DNA of 64,000 nt, from positions 186,001 to 250,000 of the forward strand of contig NZ_BMNK01000009.1 in assembly GCF_014646515.1 (NCBI RefSeq), in the 5' to 3' direction. Shown here one piece after another: positions 15,666 through 24,920 of this stretch. A program made the position numbers and the translations under genes. The notes below the pieces were generated by a model. It ran no database searches and had not been told where the DNA came from. It saw only the letters and a list, made by a program, of their open reading frames with translations. Positions within the stretch are counted from its first letter, which is position 1. Each line of letters starts with the position of its first letter. Origin of the DNA: Nonomuraea glycinis (lineage in GTDB: Bacteria > Actinomycetota > Actinomycetes > Streptosporangiales > Streptosporangiaceae).

Positions 15666-18308
15666 TCAGCCCTTCTCCTGCGTCCCCGGCAGGGCCGTGT
15701 CGGGGAGATCCGCGCACAAGGGGTCGGCCTTGACGGTCTCGTCGGTGTCCAGGAGGCCGCAGCGGATGACGGGCTCGGCATTGCCCTGACGGTTCTGCGC
15801 CACCCGGATGAGCGCGACCGCCTTGTCGGCGGGCGCGTGCTGCTCGGTGGCGTTGAAGCCGATCACTCCGCTGGATCCCTCCCAGGCTGCCTCACCTGTC
15901 GTACGGGCCAGCCGGTAGAGGATGTCGCCGCGGCTGGGCAGGCCGCCCTCCTGGGTTCCCGCGCCCCGGTAGGCGCTGCCGGCCGCCTGATAGATCACGC
16001 TGACCGCGTCGTAGGTGAGGATGAGGTTGTCGTCGGAGTTGTCCGCGTAGTCGCCGTTCAGCAGCTTGCTGATGAATCGGGTCGGCTCGGCGGAGCTCGC
16101 CCGCCACAGCGTGCGGTTGGCCAGCGCCAGGTAGTAGACCTCGACCTGCTTCATGGCGGCGATCTCGGCGCCGTGATCGTGCACCACCTTGACCACGTCG
16201 TCGCCGGCGATCACCCGCACCTTGCCGCAGGAATTGCCCTCGATGGCCATGAGAAGGTCGCGGAACTCCGAGGCGCGTCCGGAGTAGACGATGACGTCGG
16301 GCTTGAGCCGGCAGGCCTTCACCGCGGCGCTGGAGATGCCGCCCGACTCGACGGTGTAGGTGACCCGGTTCTCGACGTGGACCCCCTGCCCGCTCAACGC
16401 CGCCTGGAAGTCGTCGGCCAGGTTGCCGGCGTACTGGTCGCCGGGCGAGCCGTCCTCGACGATGACCGCCGACGGCTTGTGCACGCCCGCGAGCAGGCGC
16501 TGCTGGGCGAACCTCGCGCCCAGCGCCGCCATCCTGAAGTTGGTCGGGCCCACGTGGAAGTAGTAGGGGGACGGCTCACCCGGGTGGTCCGGCCTGACGG
16601 GGTCGCGGATGTAGCCGAACGTGTCGGCCGTCGCCGTGCTCGACACCATCGGGATCTTGGCCAGGTGCAGTTCGTCGATCGCGTCGCTGACGCCCGCGAC
16701 GCTGCGGGGCAGACCCACCACGCCCATGACGTGCGGCTCCTGCTCGGCCATCGCGGTGATGGACCGCGCCGCCCTGCGGCCATGGGCGAAGTTGTCCCCG
16801 GCGTTCGCGATGAGCACCCGGAGCCTGGGCGTGCTGGAGACGTCCTGCTGGTACTGCTTCACCGCCTGGAGCTCTGACACCGCCGCCGCGAGCCGGGTGT
16901 CGTCCGCCGTGGTCTTCTTGATGGAGAACTCCCCGAGCACCACGACGCTGACGTACCGGCCGGATTCGATGGCGTAGGCGTTGTTCGCGTCGATCTGCTT
17001 GATCAGCTCCTGCACCTCGCCGTCGAACAGGTCGTCCGGGGTGTCGCGGGTCGCGTTCACGACGCCGACGCACTCGGACCCGATCCGTTCGGCCCAGGGC
17101 AGCCCGCCGCAGTGCATGACCCGGTCCCACTGGTTCCAGCCGACCAGGCCGATCGGGAGGAGGACCAGCGTCGCGACCAGGAACCAGTAGCCCACCTCCC
17201 GGCCGCGGCGCGGCGTCAGCGGCCGGCCCTGCGGCGCGGGCGTATCGGGAGGGGTCTCGGCCCGGATGCTGAGCCGCAGGTCCGGGACGCGCAGCCGGAC
17301 CGCGGCCCGCCACTGGTCGACCGCCCCGGCGAGCTCGTCGAGCTTCACCGGATCCCCCTGCGGCCTGGCCTCGGCCTCGGGCACCGCCGCCAGCATCACC
17401 ATGGGCACGAGGAGCCCGGTCTCCCGGGTGGTCTCCTCCATCAGCCGGAGGAACCGCGCGTTGACCCCGTCCGGCCGGCCGACCTCCAGCAGGAGCAGGG
17501 CGTATCGGCCCCGGCCCCAGCTCGGCCACGGAGTGATCCACTTCTTGTATGCCTCGCGCAGATCCCGGGCCAGGGCGTGGACCAGCAGCCGCTCGATGTC
17601 GGCGTCGCTCGCCCCTGCCAGGCGGAGGGCGTACTGCGGCGTCCGCTCGAACCGCTTGTACGTCAGGTACGGCTGCCTGCCGAACCAGCGGGAGGTGAGC
17701 GACCCCCGGATCGACCGCCACCCCTGGACGGCGGTGCCGACGAGGGCCAGCAAGATGCCGAGCGCCAGGGGGATGATGCCCACGAAGTCGGGAACGCCGC
17801 CCAGGAAGTAGACCGCCACCGCGCCGACCGGTAACCAGGTCACGAGCGCCCGGCCCACGAAGTCGATCGACACCTTGAGGCTGCTGTAGCCGGCGAGCCG
17901 GCTCTTCCGCCACTCCTTGAGCCGCTTCTTGAACTCCTGGTAGCCGGAGTGCGCATGCGGATCGGGCGGCCACGGTCCGCCGCCCTCCGGCGGCAGGTCG
18001 CGCTGCTCTCTGGCCCACAGCACGAACTGGGCGAGCGGGAAGCGTGGCGCCGGCAGCAGGGATCCGCCCACCGGCTTGCCGAGCTGGCCGTGCTCCCCCG
18101 CCAGCGCCTTCACCAGCTCCAGGACCGAGCCGTGCTCACCCTCGCGGACGTGGGCGTACGGCACGCAGTCCTGGTACGGCTCGGCGAGCATCTCGACGGC
18201 GGCGAGCGATCCCTGGCCGCTCACCAGCACCATCGGCAGTGGGGGGTCCGCCCGCCAGAACGCCGGGCGGCGTAGCAGTCGCTCGAGGATGCTGCGTGGG
18301 TCGGCCAT
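15666..18308 (-). CDS. Membrane receptor-like fusion: degenerate NTPase-like module plus periplasmic-binding domain
   Basis: An 880-residue protein. The ATG at 18308 has AGGAG seven bases upstream. Residues 1-150 are cytoplasmic and start with a Walker-A-like but Lys-less VLVSGQGSLAAVE; two membrane helices follow (about 152-170 and 173-194). A second cytoplasmic part (about 195-370) contains a Walker-B-like ALLLLEVG. A third helix (about 372-392) leads to an extracytoplasmic type I substrate-binding fold (about 445-860; VVLGEFS, SITAMAEQEP, VVGLPRSVAGV, VYSGRASEF, LTYDAVSVIY) like LivK or receptor ligand domains. There is no lipobox and no ABC permease nearby, so sensing across the membrane is more likely than uptake. 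The helix insertion between the two motifs recalls KAP NTPases; this is inference. Confidence 0.8.
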   Translation of the reverse strand: MADPRSILERLLRRPAFWRADPPLPMVLVSGQGSLAAVEMLAEPYQDCVPYAHVREGEHGSVLELVKALAGEHGQLGKPVGGSLLPAPRFPLAQFVLWAREQRDLPPEGGGPWPPDPHAHSGYQEFKKRLKEWRKSRLAGYSSLKVSIDFVGRALVTWLPVGAVAVYFLGGVPDFVGIIPLALGILLALVGTAVQGWRSIRGSLTSRWFGRQPYLTYKRFERTPQYALRLAGASDADIERLLVHALARDLREAYKKWITPWPSWGRGRYALLLLEVGRPDGVNARFLRLMEETTRETGLLVPMVMLAAVPEAEARPQGDPVKLDELAGAVDQWRAAVRLRVPDLRLSIRAETPPDTPAPQGRPLTPRRGREVGYWFLVATLVLLPIGLVGWNQWDRVMHCGGLPWAERIGSECVGVVNATRDTPDDLFDGEVQELIKQIDANNAYAIESGRYVSVVVLGEFSIKKTTADDTRLAAAVSELQAVKQYQQDVSSTPRLRVLIANAGDNFAHGRRAARSITAMAEQEPHVMGVVGLPRSVAGVSDAIDELHLAKIPMVSSTATADTFGYIRDPVRPDHPGEPSPYYFHVGPTNFRMAALGARFAQQRLLAGVHKPSAVIVEDGSPGDQYAGNLADDFQAALSGQGVHVENRVTYTVESGGISSAAVKACRLKPDVIVYSGRASEFRDLLMAIEGNSCGKVRVIAGDDVVKVVHDHGAEIAAMKQVEVYYLALANRTLWRASSAEPTRFISKLLNGDYADNSDDNLILTYDAVSVIYQAAGSAYRGAGTQEGGLPSRGDILYRLARTTGEAAWEGSSGVIGFNATEQHAPADKAVALIRVAQNRQGNAEPVIRCGLLDTDETVKADPLCADLPDTALPGTQEKG

Positions 18309-18418
18309 CCGAATGCTCCTTCGACCGGTCGCATTCTGTGATCTCTCAACGAACGACTCGGGTAAATGGTTCATTTCTCATCATCCGGACCCGGGCTCGG
18401 GCGGTTTCCCGAGGTCGC

Positions 18419-18424
18419 TAACCT
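18419..18424 (+). promoter_or_regulatory. -10 box for leaderless serC transcript
   Basis: TAACCT, six bases before the GTG of serC. No purine-rich ribosome-binding site lies between them, so the transcript probably starts at the GTG. Confidence 0.55.
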
Positions 18425-18430
18425 GGTGGC

Positions 18431-19540
18431 GTGGCTGACATCGTGATTCCCGCTGACATCAAGCCCGCCGACGGCCGCTTCGGCTGCGGGCCTTCGAAGG
18501 TTCGACCCGAGCAGCTGGCCGCGCTCGCCGCCTCCGGCGCGAGCGTGATGGGCACTTCCCACCGCCAGAAGCCGGTCAAAAGCCTCGTGGGACGCGTACG
18601 CTCCGGGCTGGCCGACCTGTTCTCGCTGCCCGAGGGCTACCAGGTCGTGCTCGGCAACGGCGGCACCACCGCCTTCTGGGACATCGCCTCCTTCGGGCTC
18701 ATCCGTGACCGGTCGCAGCACCTGTCCTTCGGCGAGTTCTCCTCGAAGTTCGCCACGGTGGCCAAGAAGGCCCCCTGGCTGGGCGAGCCGTCCGTGATCA
18801 CCTCCGAGGTCGGCACCCACCCGCGGGCCGTCGCCGAGGACGGCATCGACGTCTACGCGCTCACCCACAACGAGACCTCCACCGGCGTGGCCATGCCGAT
18901 CAGCCGGGTGGGCGGCGACGACTCCCTGGTGCTCGTCGACGCCACCTCCGGGGCGGGCGGCCTGCCCGTGGACGTGTCGGAGACCGACGTCTACTACTTC
19001 GCCCCGCAGAAGAGCTTCGCCTCCGACGGCGGCCTGTGGATCGCGCTCATGTCGCCGCGCGCCCTGGCCAGGGTCGAGGAGATCGCCGCCGGCGACCGCT
19101 ACGTGCCGGAGTTCTTCAGCCTGCCGGTGGCCATCGACAACTCCGCCAAGGACCAGACCTACAACACCCCGGCGGTGTCGACCCTGTTCCTGCTGGCCGA
19201 CCAGCTCGACTGGATGAACGGCAACGGCGGCCTGGCCTGGACCACCTCCCGCACGGCCGACTCCGCCCAGCACCTCTACACCTGGGCCGACAAGTCGTCC
19301 TACGCCACCCCGTTCGCCGCGCCCGAGTTCCGCTCGCAGGTGGTCGGCACGATCGACTTCGCCGACAGCGTCGACGCCGCGGCGGTGGCCAAGGTGCTGC
19401 GCGCCAACGGCATCGTCGACACCGAGCCCTACCGCAAGCTGGGCCGCAACCAGCTGCGGGTGGCGATGTTCCCGGCCATCGACCCGGCCGACGTCGAGGC
19501 CCTGACGGCGTGCGTCGACCACGTGGTCGAGCGCCTCTAG
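18431..19540 (+). CDS. serC: Phosphoserine aminotransferase
   Basis: A 369-residue PLP enzyme of the actinobacterial phosphoserine transaminase family, converting 3-phosphohydroxypyruvate and glutamate to phosphoserine in the serine pathway. Motifs: FGCGPSKVRPEQL, GTSHRQKPVK, GNGGTTAFWD, HNETSTGV, the PLP-Lys segment YYFAPQKSFASDGG and RNQLRVAMFP near the end. The GTG is chosen because TAACCT lies six bases upstream (leaderless) and because it gives the family N-terminus. A 15-bp hairpin follows. Confidence 0.95.
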   Translation: MADIVIPADIKPADGRFGCGPSKVRPEQLAALAASGASVMGTSHRQKPVKSLVGRVRSGLADLFSLPEGYQVVLGNGGTTAFWDIASFGLIRDRSQHLSFGEFSSKFATVAKKAPWLGEPSVITSEVGTHPRAVAEDGIDVYALTHNETSTGVAMPISRVGGDDSLVLVDATSGAGGLPVDVSETDVYYFAPQKSFASDGGLWIALMSPRALARVEEIAAGDRYVPEFFSLPVAIDNSAKDQTYNTPAVSTLFLLADQLDWMNGNGGLAWTTSRTADSAQHLYTWADKSSYATPFAAPEFRSQVVGTIDFADSVDAAAVAKVLRANGIVDTEPYRKLGRNQLRVAMFPAIDPADVEALTACVDHVVERL

Positions 19541-19552
19541 CCCGTCGCACGA

Positions 19553-19587
19553 CGAACCGGCACCGGCGCCGCGCCGGTGCCGGTTCG
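19553..19587. terminator. Hairpin between serC and rhomboid gene
   Basis: Perfect 15-bp stem (19553-19567 with 19573-19587) and 5-nt loop between convergent stops; probably bidirectional. Confidence 0.88.
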
Positions 19588-19593
19588 GTGTTC

Positions 19594-20217
19594 TCAGTAG
19601 ACGGGCTTGGCGGTCGGGGACCGGCGCAGCACCCAGGCGGCGATCACGCCGCCGATGAGCCCGAACAGGTGACCCTGCCAGGAGATGCCCGGCTGGTTGG
19701 GCAGCACGCCGGCCAGGATGGACCAGTAGGCGATCGCGGTCCCGATGCCGATGACGATGTCCAGCAGGTGCCGGTCGAACAGGCCCCGGGCCACCACATA
19801 GCCGAAGTAGCCGAACACCAGCCCGCTGGCGCCCACGGTGAAGACGTTCGGACTGGTGAACCAGGTGCCGACGCCGCCGATGACGATGATCAGGAGGCTG
19901 GCGGCGAAGAACTTGCCGAGGCCGCGCAGCCCCGCGAGAAAGCCGAGCACCAGCAGCGGCAGCGAGTTGGCTATCAGGTGCCCGAAGCCCATGTGCATGA
20001 AGGGCGCGGTGAAGATGCCCATCAAACCGGCGGGATGCCCGCCGAGGATGCCGTACTCCCGGTCCATGTCGCCCGGCGTGATGTAGTCGAAGATTTCAAT
20101 GATCCACATGGCGCCGAGCACGGCCACCATCACGAGCAACGCGCTCAGGGCACCCGACAGCAGTGTCCCCGCGCCGCGCTTGGCGGACTCGAACGGGGAT
20201 CTCGAATAGTCGCTCAT
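19594..20217 (-). CDS. Rhomboid family intramembrane serine protease
   Basis: A 207-residue polytopic membrane protease with about six helices. It would cut transmembrane helices of client proteins inside the bilayer. The catalytic Ser lies in VGASGLVFG and the His in SWQGHLFGLIGG; the conserved HLIANSLPLLVLG (His and Asn of the oxyanion hole) is also present, so it looks active. The N-terminal tail MSDYSRSPFESAKRGAG is cytoplasmic. Single gene; client unknown. Confidence 0.92.
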   Translation of the reverse strand: MSDYSRSPFESAKRGAGTLLSGALSALLVMVAVLGAMWIIEIFDYITPGDMDREYGILGGHPAGLMGIFTAPFMHMGFGHLIANSLPLLVLGFLAGLRGLGKFFAASLLIIVIGGVGTWFTSPNVFTVGASGLVFGYFGYVVARGLFDRHLLDIVIGIGTAIAYWSILAGVLPNQPGISWQGHLFGLIGGVIAAWVLRRSPTAKPVY

Positions 20218-20280
20218 CCGCGTCTCCCAAAGAGGTCGTGTCCCTTTACCGTACGTAGGAAGCCGCAGGTCCGTGTAAAA

Positions 20281-20306
20281 ACCCCCTCCCGATCGCGGGA
20301 GGGGGT
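20281..20306 (-). terminator. Intrinsic terminator of the crotonase gene
   Basis: On the minus strand an 11-bp GC stem (ACCCCCTCCCG type) with a 4-nt loop is followed by TTTTT. It lies 30 bp downstream of the crotonase stop. Confidence 0.9.
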
Positions 20307-20335
20307 GGTGGTGCGCGGGTGCCGAGGTGCCGGGG

Positions 20336-21100
20336 CTACTCGCCCTTCCACTGCGGGGCGCGCTTCTCGGCGAAGGCCGCGGCGCCCTCCATGGCGTCCT
20401 TCGAGCCGAACACCGGGTTGATGATCGCGGACTGCTTGGCGAACATCTCCTCCAGCGACCAGTCCTGCGACTCGATGATCACCTTCTTGGTCGCGGCGAG
20501 GGCGAGCGGCGCGTTGGCGGCGACCTTGCGGGCCAGCTCCAGCGCCCCCTCCAGGGCCGCGCCCGGCTCGGTGACCCGGTTGACCAGGCCCAGCTCGTAC
20601 AGGCGGGAGGCCGGGTAGTGGTCGCCGGTCAGGGCGAGCTCCATGGCGACGTGGTAGGGGATCCTGCGCGGCAGCCGCATGATGCCGCCCGCGGCGGCCA
20701 CCAGCCCGCGCTTGGGCTCCGGCAGGCCGAACTTCGCCTCCGCCGAGGCCACGATGAGGTCGCAGGCCAGGGCCAGCTCGAAGCCGCCCGCGAGGGCGTA
20801 CCCCTCGACGGCGGCGACGATGGGCTTCTTGGGCGGCGCCTCGGTCAGGCCGCCGAAGCCGCGCCCCTTCACCACGGGGAGGTCGCCGGTCAGGAATCCC
20901 TTCAGGTCCATCCCGGCGGAGAACGTGCCGCCCGCCCCCGTCAGGACGTACGCCGAAATTTCGGGACGTGCGTCGAGCGCGTCCAGCACCTCCGCGACGC
21001 CCCGCGCGACCGCCCCGTTGACCGCGTTACGCGCCTTGGGGCGGTTGATGGTGATCACGGCTACGCCGTCGGACTCCTCGACGAGTACTTCGTCAGACAC
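20336..21100 (-). CDS. Enoyl-CoA hydratase/isomerase (crotonase family)
   Basis: A 254-residue crotonase. Family motifs: ITINRPKARNAVN, the oxyanion segment FSAGMDLKGF, PIVAAVEGYALAGGFELALACD and FGLPEPKRGL. In the second catalytic region the Glu is visible (GLPEPKRGL), suggesting hydratase-type chemistry. The next gene upstream on the strand is an SDR 3-hydroxyacyl-CoA dehydrogenase, so the pair could do consecutive beta-oxidation steps. The gap between them (21101-21156) contains a triplicated 14-bp repeat. A T-tailed terminator follows. Confidence 0.93.
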   Translation of the reverse strand: MSDEVLVEESDGVAVITINRPKARNAVNGAVARGVAEVLDALDARPEISAYVLTGAGGTFSAGMDLKGFLTGDLPVVKGRGFGGLTEAPPKKPIVAAVEGYALAGGFELALACDLIVASAEAKFGLPEPKRGLVAAAGGIMRLPRRIPYHVAMELALTGDHYPASRLYELGLVNRVTEPGAALEGALELARKVAANAPLALAATKKVIIESQDWSLEEMFAKQSAIINPVFGSKDAMEGAAAFAEKRAPQWKGE

Positions 21101-21126
21101 GAGACCTCACTTCCGGGACCTGGCTG

Positions 21127-21168
21127 GACTACTTGGGCTGGACTACGTGGGCTGGACTACTTGGGCTG
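21127..21168. repeat. Three tandem 14-bp repeats across a stop codon
   Basis: GACTACTTGGGCTG, GACTACGTGGGCTG and GACTACTTGGGCTG follow each other without a gap. The last copy (plus-strand order) holds the final codons and TAG stop of the SDR gene. Because the unit is 14 bp, the stop codon recurs in each of the three frames. Confidence 0.9.
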
Positions 21169-21930
21169 GAAGCGGATGCCGCCGTCGAAGCGGACGACCT
21201 CGGCGTTCATGTAGTCGTTCGCGATCAGCGAGGACACCAGGTGGGCGAACTCGTCGGCCCGGCCCATGCGCTTGGGGAAGACCACCGGCGCCACCAGCTT
21301 GGCCTTGAACTCCTCGGAGTTCGGCGAGAAGCCGTAGATGGGGGTGTCGATGATGCCGGGGCAGATCGTGTTGACCCGGACTCCGATGGCGGCCAGGTCG
21401 CGGGCGGCGGGCACGGTCATGCCCACGATGCCGCCCTTGGAGGCGCTGTAGGCGAGCTGCCCGGTCTGCCCTTCCAGCGCGGCCACGGACGCGGTGTTGA
21501 TCACCACGCCGCGCTGCCCGTCGGCGTCGGCGGGCTCGGTCTTGGCGATGGCAGCCGCGCCGATGCGCATGAGGTTGAACGTGCCGATCAGGTTGACCTC
21601 GATGACCTTGCGGTAGGAGGCCGGGTTGTGCGGCGCCCCGTCGCGGTTGACCGTGCGCTCCGCCCAGCCGATGCCGGCGCTGTTGACCACCACGCGCAGC
21701 GGCTTGCCGGTGGCCACGGCGGCGTCCACGGCCGCCTGCACCTGCTCGTCGTCCGACACGTCGGTCTTGGCGAAGACGCCGCCGAGCTCGTCTGCGAGGG
21801 CCTTGCCCCGCTCCTCGTTGAGGTCGGCGATGACCACGGTGGCGCCCAGTCGCGCCAGCTCTCGGGCCGTGGCGGCACCGAGGCCGCTGGCACCGCCGGA
21901 GATGATTGCTGCAGATCCGTTCACGTCCAT
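21157..21930 (-). CDS. SDR family 3-hydroxyacyl-CoA dehydrogenase-like
   Basis: A 257-residue short-chain dehydrogenase with a Rossmann fold. The cofactor motif is SGGASGLGAAT with a following Asp (IADLNEE), so NAD is likely. NNAG is replaced by VNSAGIG. The catalytic Ser is in NTASVAA and the YxxxK in YSASKGG. The C-terminal MGRADEFAHLVSSLIANDYMN resembles type II 3-hydroxyacyl-CoA dehydrogenases (HSD10-like). It probably shares an operon with the crotonase downstream. The start ATG at 21930 gives the family N-terminus. Confidence 0.92.
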   Translation of the reverse strand: MDVNGSAAIISGGASGLGAATARELARLGATVVIADLNEERGKALADELGGVFAKTDVSDDEQVQAAVDAAVATGKPLRVVVNSAGIGWAERTVNRDGAPHNPASYRKVIEVNLIGTFNLMRIGAAAIAKTEPADADGQRGVVINTASVAALEGQTGQLAYSASKGGIVGMTVPAARDLAAIGVRVNTICPGIIDTPIYGFSPNSEEFKAKLVAPVVFPKRMGRADEFAHLVSSLIANDYMNAEVVRFDGGIRFQPK

Positions 21931-21979
21931 AGCACGGACCCTAACCCGCCAACCGAATGAAGTTCTACTCGGGGGCGGG

Positions 21980-22318
21980 TCAAATTCCGCCTACGGCGCT
22001 GTCCACGTCGGAGTAGACCTTGATGCGCCGGTCCAGGCCGGTCGTACGCAGGATCCGGGCCACCGGCGCCTGCGGAGCCGCCAGCGAGACGCCGCCGCCC
22101 TCGCTGGTCGCCAGCCGCCAGGCCTCGATCAGCACCGACAGGCCGCTGGAGTCCATGAAGGACAACTGCTGGAGATCGAGGACGAGCCTGGCGCTGTCCT
22201 GCTTGATCGCATCGCGCACCTCGTCCCGGAGGAATGGCGCGGTGAACAGGTCAAGCTCTCCCGCAACGGCCACCACCACGGCGTCACCGAGGGCGTGTCG
22301 CGCAAGCCGCAGCTTCAT
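21980..22318 (-). CDS. STAS domain anti-sigma factor antagonist
   Basis: A 112-residue single-domain STAS protein. The phosphorylatable Ser lies in the typical LSFMDSSGLSVL segment. In the unphosphorylated state it would bind an RsbW-type anti-sigma kinase and free a sigma factor. The ATG at 22318 is chosen because of GAGGAGGGG four bases upstream; the frame is open 61 codons further but without a site. A possible phosphatase partner is the SpoIIE protein at 9204-11423. No sigma factor gene is in the window. Confidence 0.92.
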   Translation of the reverse strand: MKLRLARHALGDAVVVAVAGELDLFTAPFLRDEVRDAIKQDSARLVLDLQQLSFMDSSGLSVLIEAWRLATSEGGGVSLAAPQAPVARILRTTGLDRRIKVYSDVDSAVGGI

Positions 22319-22378
22319 TGGCCCCTCCTCGATGAGCCACTGTACTTCGACTTGCCCTGATACCGAGCATGCGCAAAC

Positions 22379-22384
22379 TACGAT
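22379..22384 (+). promoter_or_regulatory. -10 box for leaderless K+ channel transcript
   Basis: TACGAT, seven bases before the ATG of the channel gene, with no ribosome-binding site between. Confidence 0.5.
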
Positions 22385-22391
22385 CAGTCGC

Positions 22392-23385
22392 ATGTACGAG
22401 GACGAGACGGCACTCGGTGTCCGCATGCCGTCCGCCCGGCGTGGCCCGCTGCGGGCGGTGCTGCGCAGGATGGCCATCGCGCTGGCGATGCTGCTGGCCA
22501 TGTTCGCCCTGGTGGCGATGGACCTCGACGGCTACCACGACAACGCCGACGGCGAGGTGTCCCTGCTCGACGCCCTCTACTACGTGACGGTGTCGATCTC
22601 GACCACCGGCTATGGGGACATCACCCCGGTCACCCCGGCGGCCAGGCTGGTCAACATCGTGGCCGTCACCCCGCTGCGCATCGCCTTCCTGGTCGTGCTC
22701 GTGGGCACGACCCTGGAGGTCCTCACCAAGCGCACCAGGGACGCCATACTGATCGACCGCTGGAGGGCCAGGTTGCACGACCACACCGTGATCATCGGCT
22801 ACGGCACCAAGGGCCGCGCCGCGAGTCGCACCCTGCTGGAGAACGACCTGCCCAAGGAGTCCATCGTGGTGGTGGACCCCGACCCCGTCGTCATCCAGGA
22901 GGCGGCGTCCGACGGTTTCGTCGGCGTCGTCGGCGACGGCACCCGCAGCCATGTGCTCAACCGGGCCAAGATCGGGGACGCCCGCAAGATCATCATCGCC
23001 ACCCGCCGCGACGACACCACGGCCCTGGTCACGCTCACCGCCCGCAGCCTCAACGCCGGCGCCACGATCGTGGCGGCGGTCCGCGAGGCCGAGAACGACC
23101 CCCTGGTACGGCAGAGCGGCGCCGACGTGGTGATCATCTCGGCGGAGGCCGCCGGCCGCATGCTCGGCGTCGCCACCCAGAGCCCGGCGGTGAGCAGCCT
23201 GATCGAGGACCTGCTCGCCTACGGCAAGGGGCTGGACGTCTACGAGCGGGCCATCCAGCCGACGGAGGTCGGCAAGCCCCTGGTCCAGGGCGAGGAACTG
23301 GTGGTGGCGGTGGTGCGCGACGGGACGTACCTGACCTACACCGACCCCGAGGTCGCGACGCTGCGGGCGAGCGACCGGCTGGTGC

Positions 23386-23414
<29 letters not shown>
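22392..23414 (+). CDS. Two-helix potassium channel with RCK/TrkA domain
   Basis: A 340-residue channel subunit. Membrane helices lie at about residues 25-43 and 87-108, with the pore loop between them and the selectivity filter TTGYGD at 71-76. A TrkA-N domain (GYGTKG, VVDPDP, GDGTRSHVL) and a TrkA-C domain make up the rest. It would conduct K+ as a tetramer gated by a nucleotide or ion on the RCK ring. The ATG at 22392 follows a TACGAT box by seven bases. The last 29 bases overlap the convergent cbiO gene tail to tail. Confidence 0.92.
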
Positions 23415-24140
<726 letters not shown>

Positions 24141-24144
<4 letters not shown>

Positions 24145-24896
24145 AGCGAGAGTCCCCACACTGCCAGGGCCGCGAGCGGCAGAGCGAGCGCGGCTCCCCA
24201 TTGTCCGGCGGATGCCGACATTTTCTGAATTATCGGCATCTGGCCGGTGTAGCCGCGGCTGAGCATCGCGAGATGCACCCGCTCGCCGCGCTCGTACGAA
24301 CGGATGAACAAGGCCCCGGCCGACCGGGCGATCACCGGAATTTGCCGGAAATTTCGTGCTTCGAAACCTCGGGACTCCCGCGCGATCCGCATCCGCCGCA
24401 TCTCGTCCAGGATCACGTCCAGATAGCGGAGCATGAACATCGCGATCTGCACCAGCAGGCCCGGCACCCGCAGCCGCTGCGCCCCCAGCAGCACCGCGCG
24501 CGGCTCGGAGGTCGTCGCCAGCAGGATCGAGGCGACCACCCCGAGGGTCGCCTTGGCCAGGATGTTCCAGGCCGCCCAGAGGCCGGGCACGCTCAGCGAC
24601 AGCCCCAGCACCGTGGTCCGCTCCCCCAGCCCGATCACCGGGATGAGAAAGGCGAACAGCACGAACGGCACCTCGATCACCATCCGCCGCGGGATGTGCC
24701 CCGGCGGGATGCGGGCCACGGCCGCCACCGCGACCAGGAGCAGGGCGTACACCCCGAAGGCCCAGAACCGCTCGCGCGGCGTGGCCACCACCACGATGGC
24801 GAAGCAGAGGACGGCGAGCAGCTTGCACTGCGCCGGCAGCCGGTGGACGGGCGAATCGCCCGGCACATAGAGCCGATGTCCGTGCCCAGCCCCCAT
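24141..24896 (-). CDS. cbiQ: Energy-coupling factor transmembrane protein
   Basis: A 251-residue T component of the cobalt/nickel importer. It has several hydrophobic helices and the ATPase-coupling segments RIARESRGFEAR and LAMLSRGYTG, each with the conserved A-x-x-x-RG motif. It links CbiM to the CbiO ATPase. It begins 24 bp after cbiM and overlaps cbiO, so the three form one operon. Confidence 0.93.
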
Positions 24897-24920
24897 CGGC
24901 CGCCCCCGCTTCCCGATCGC

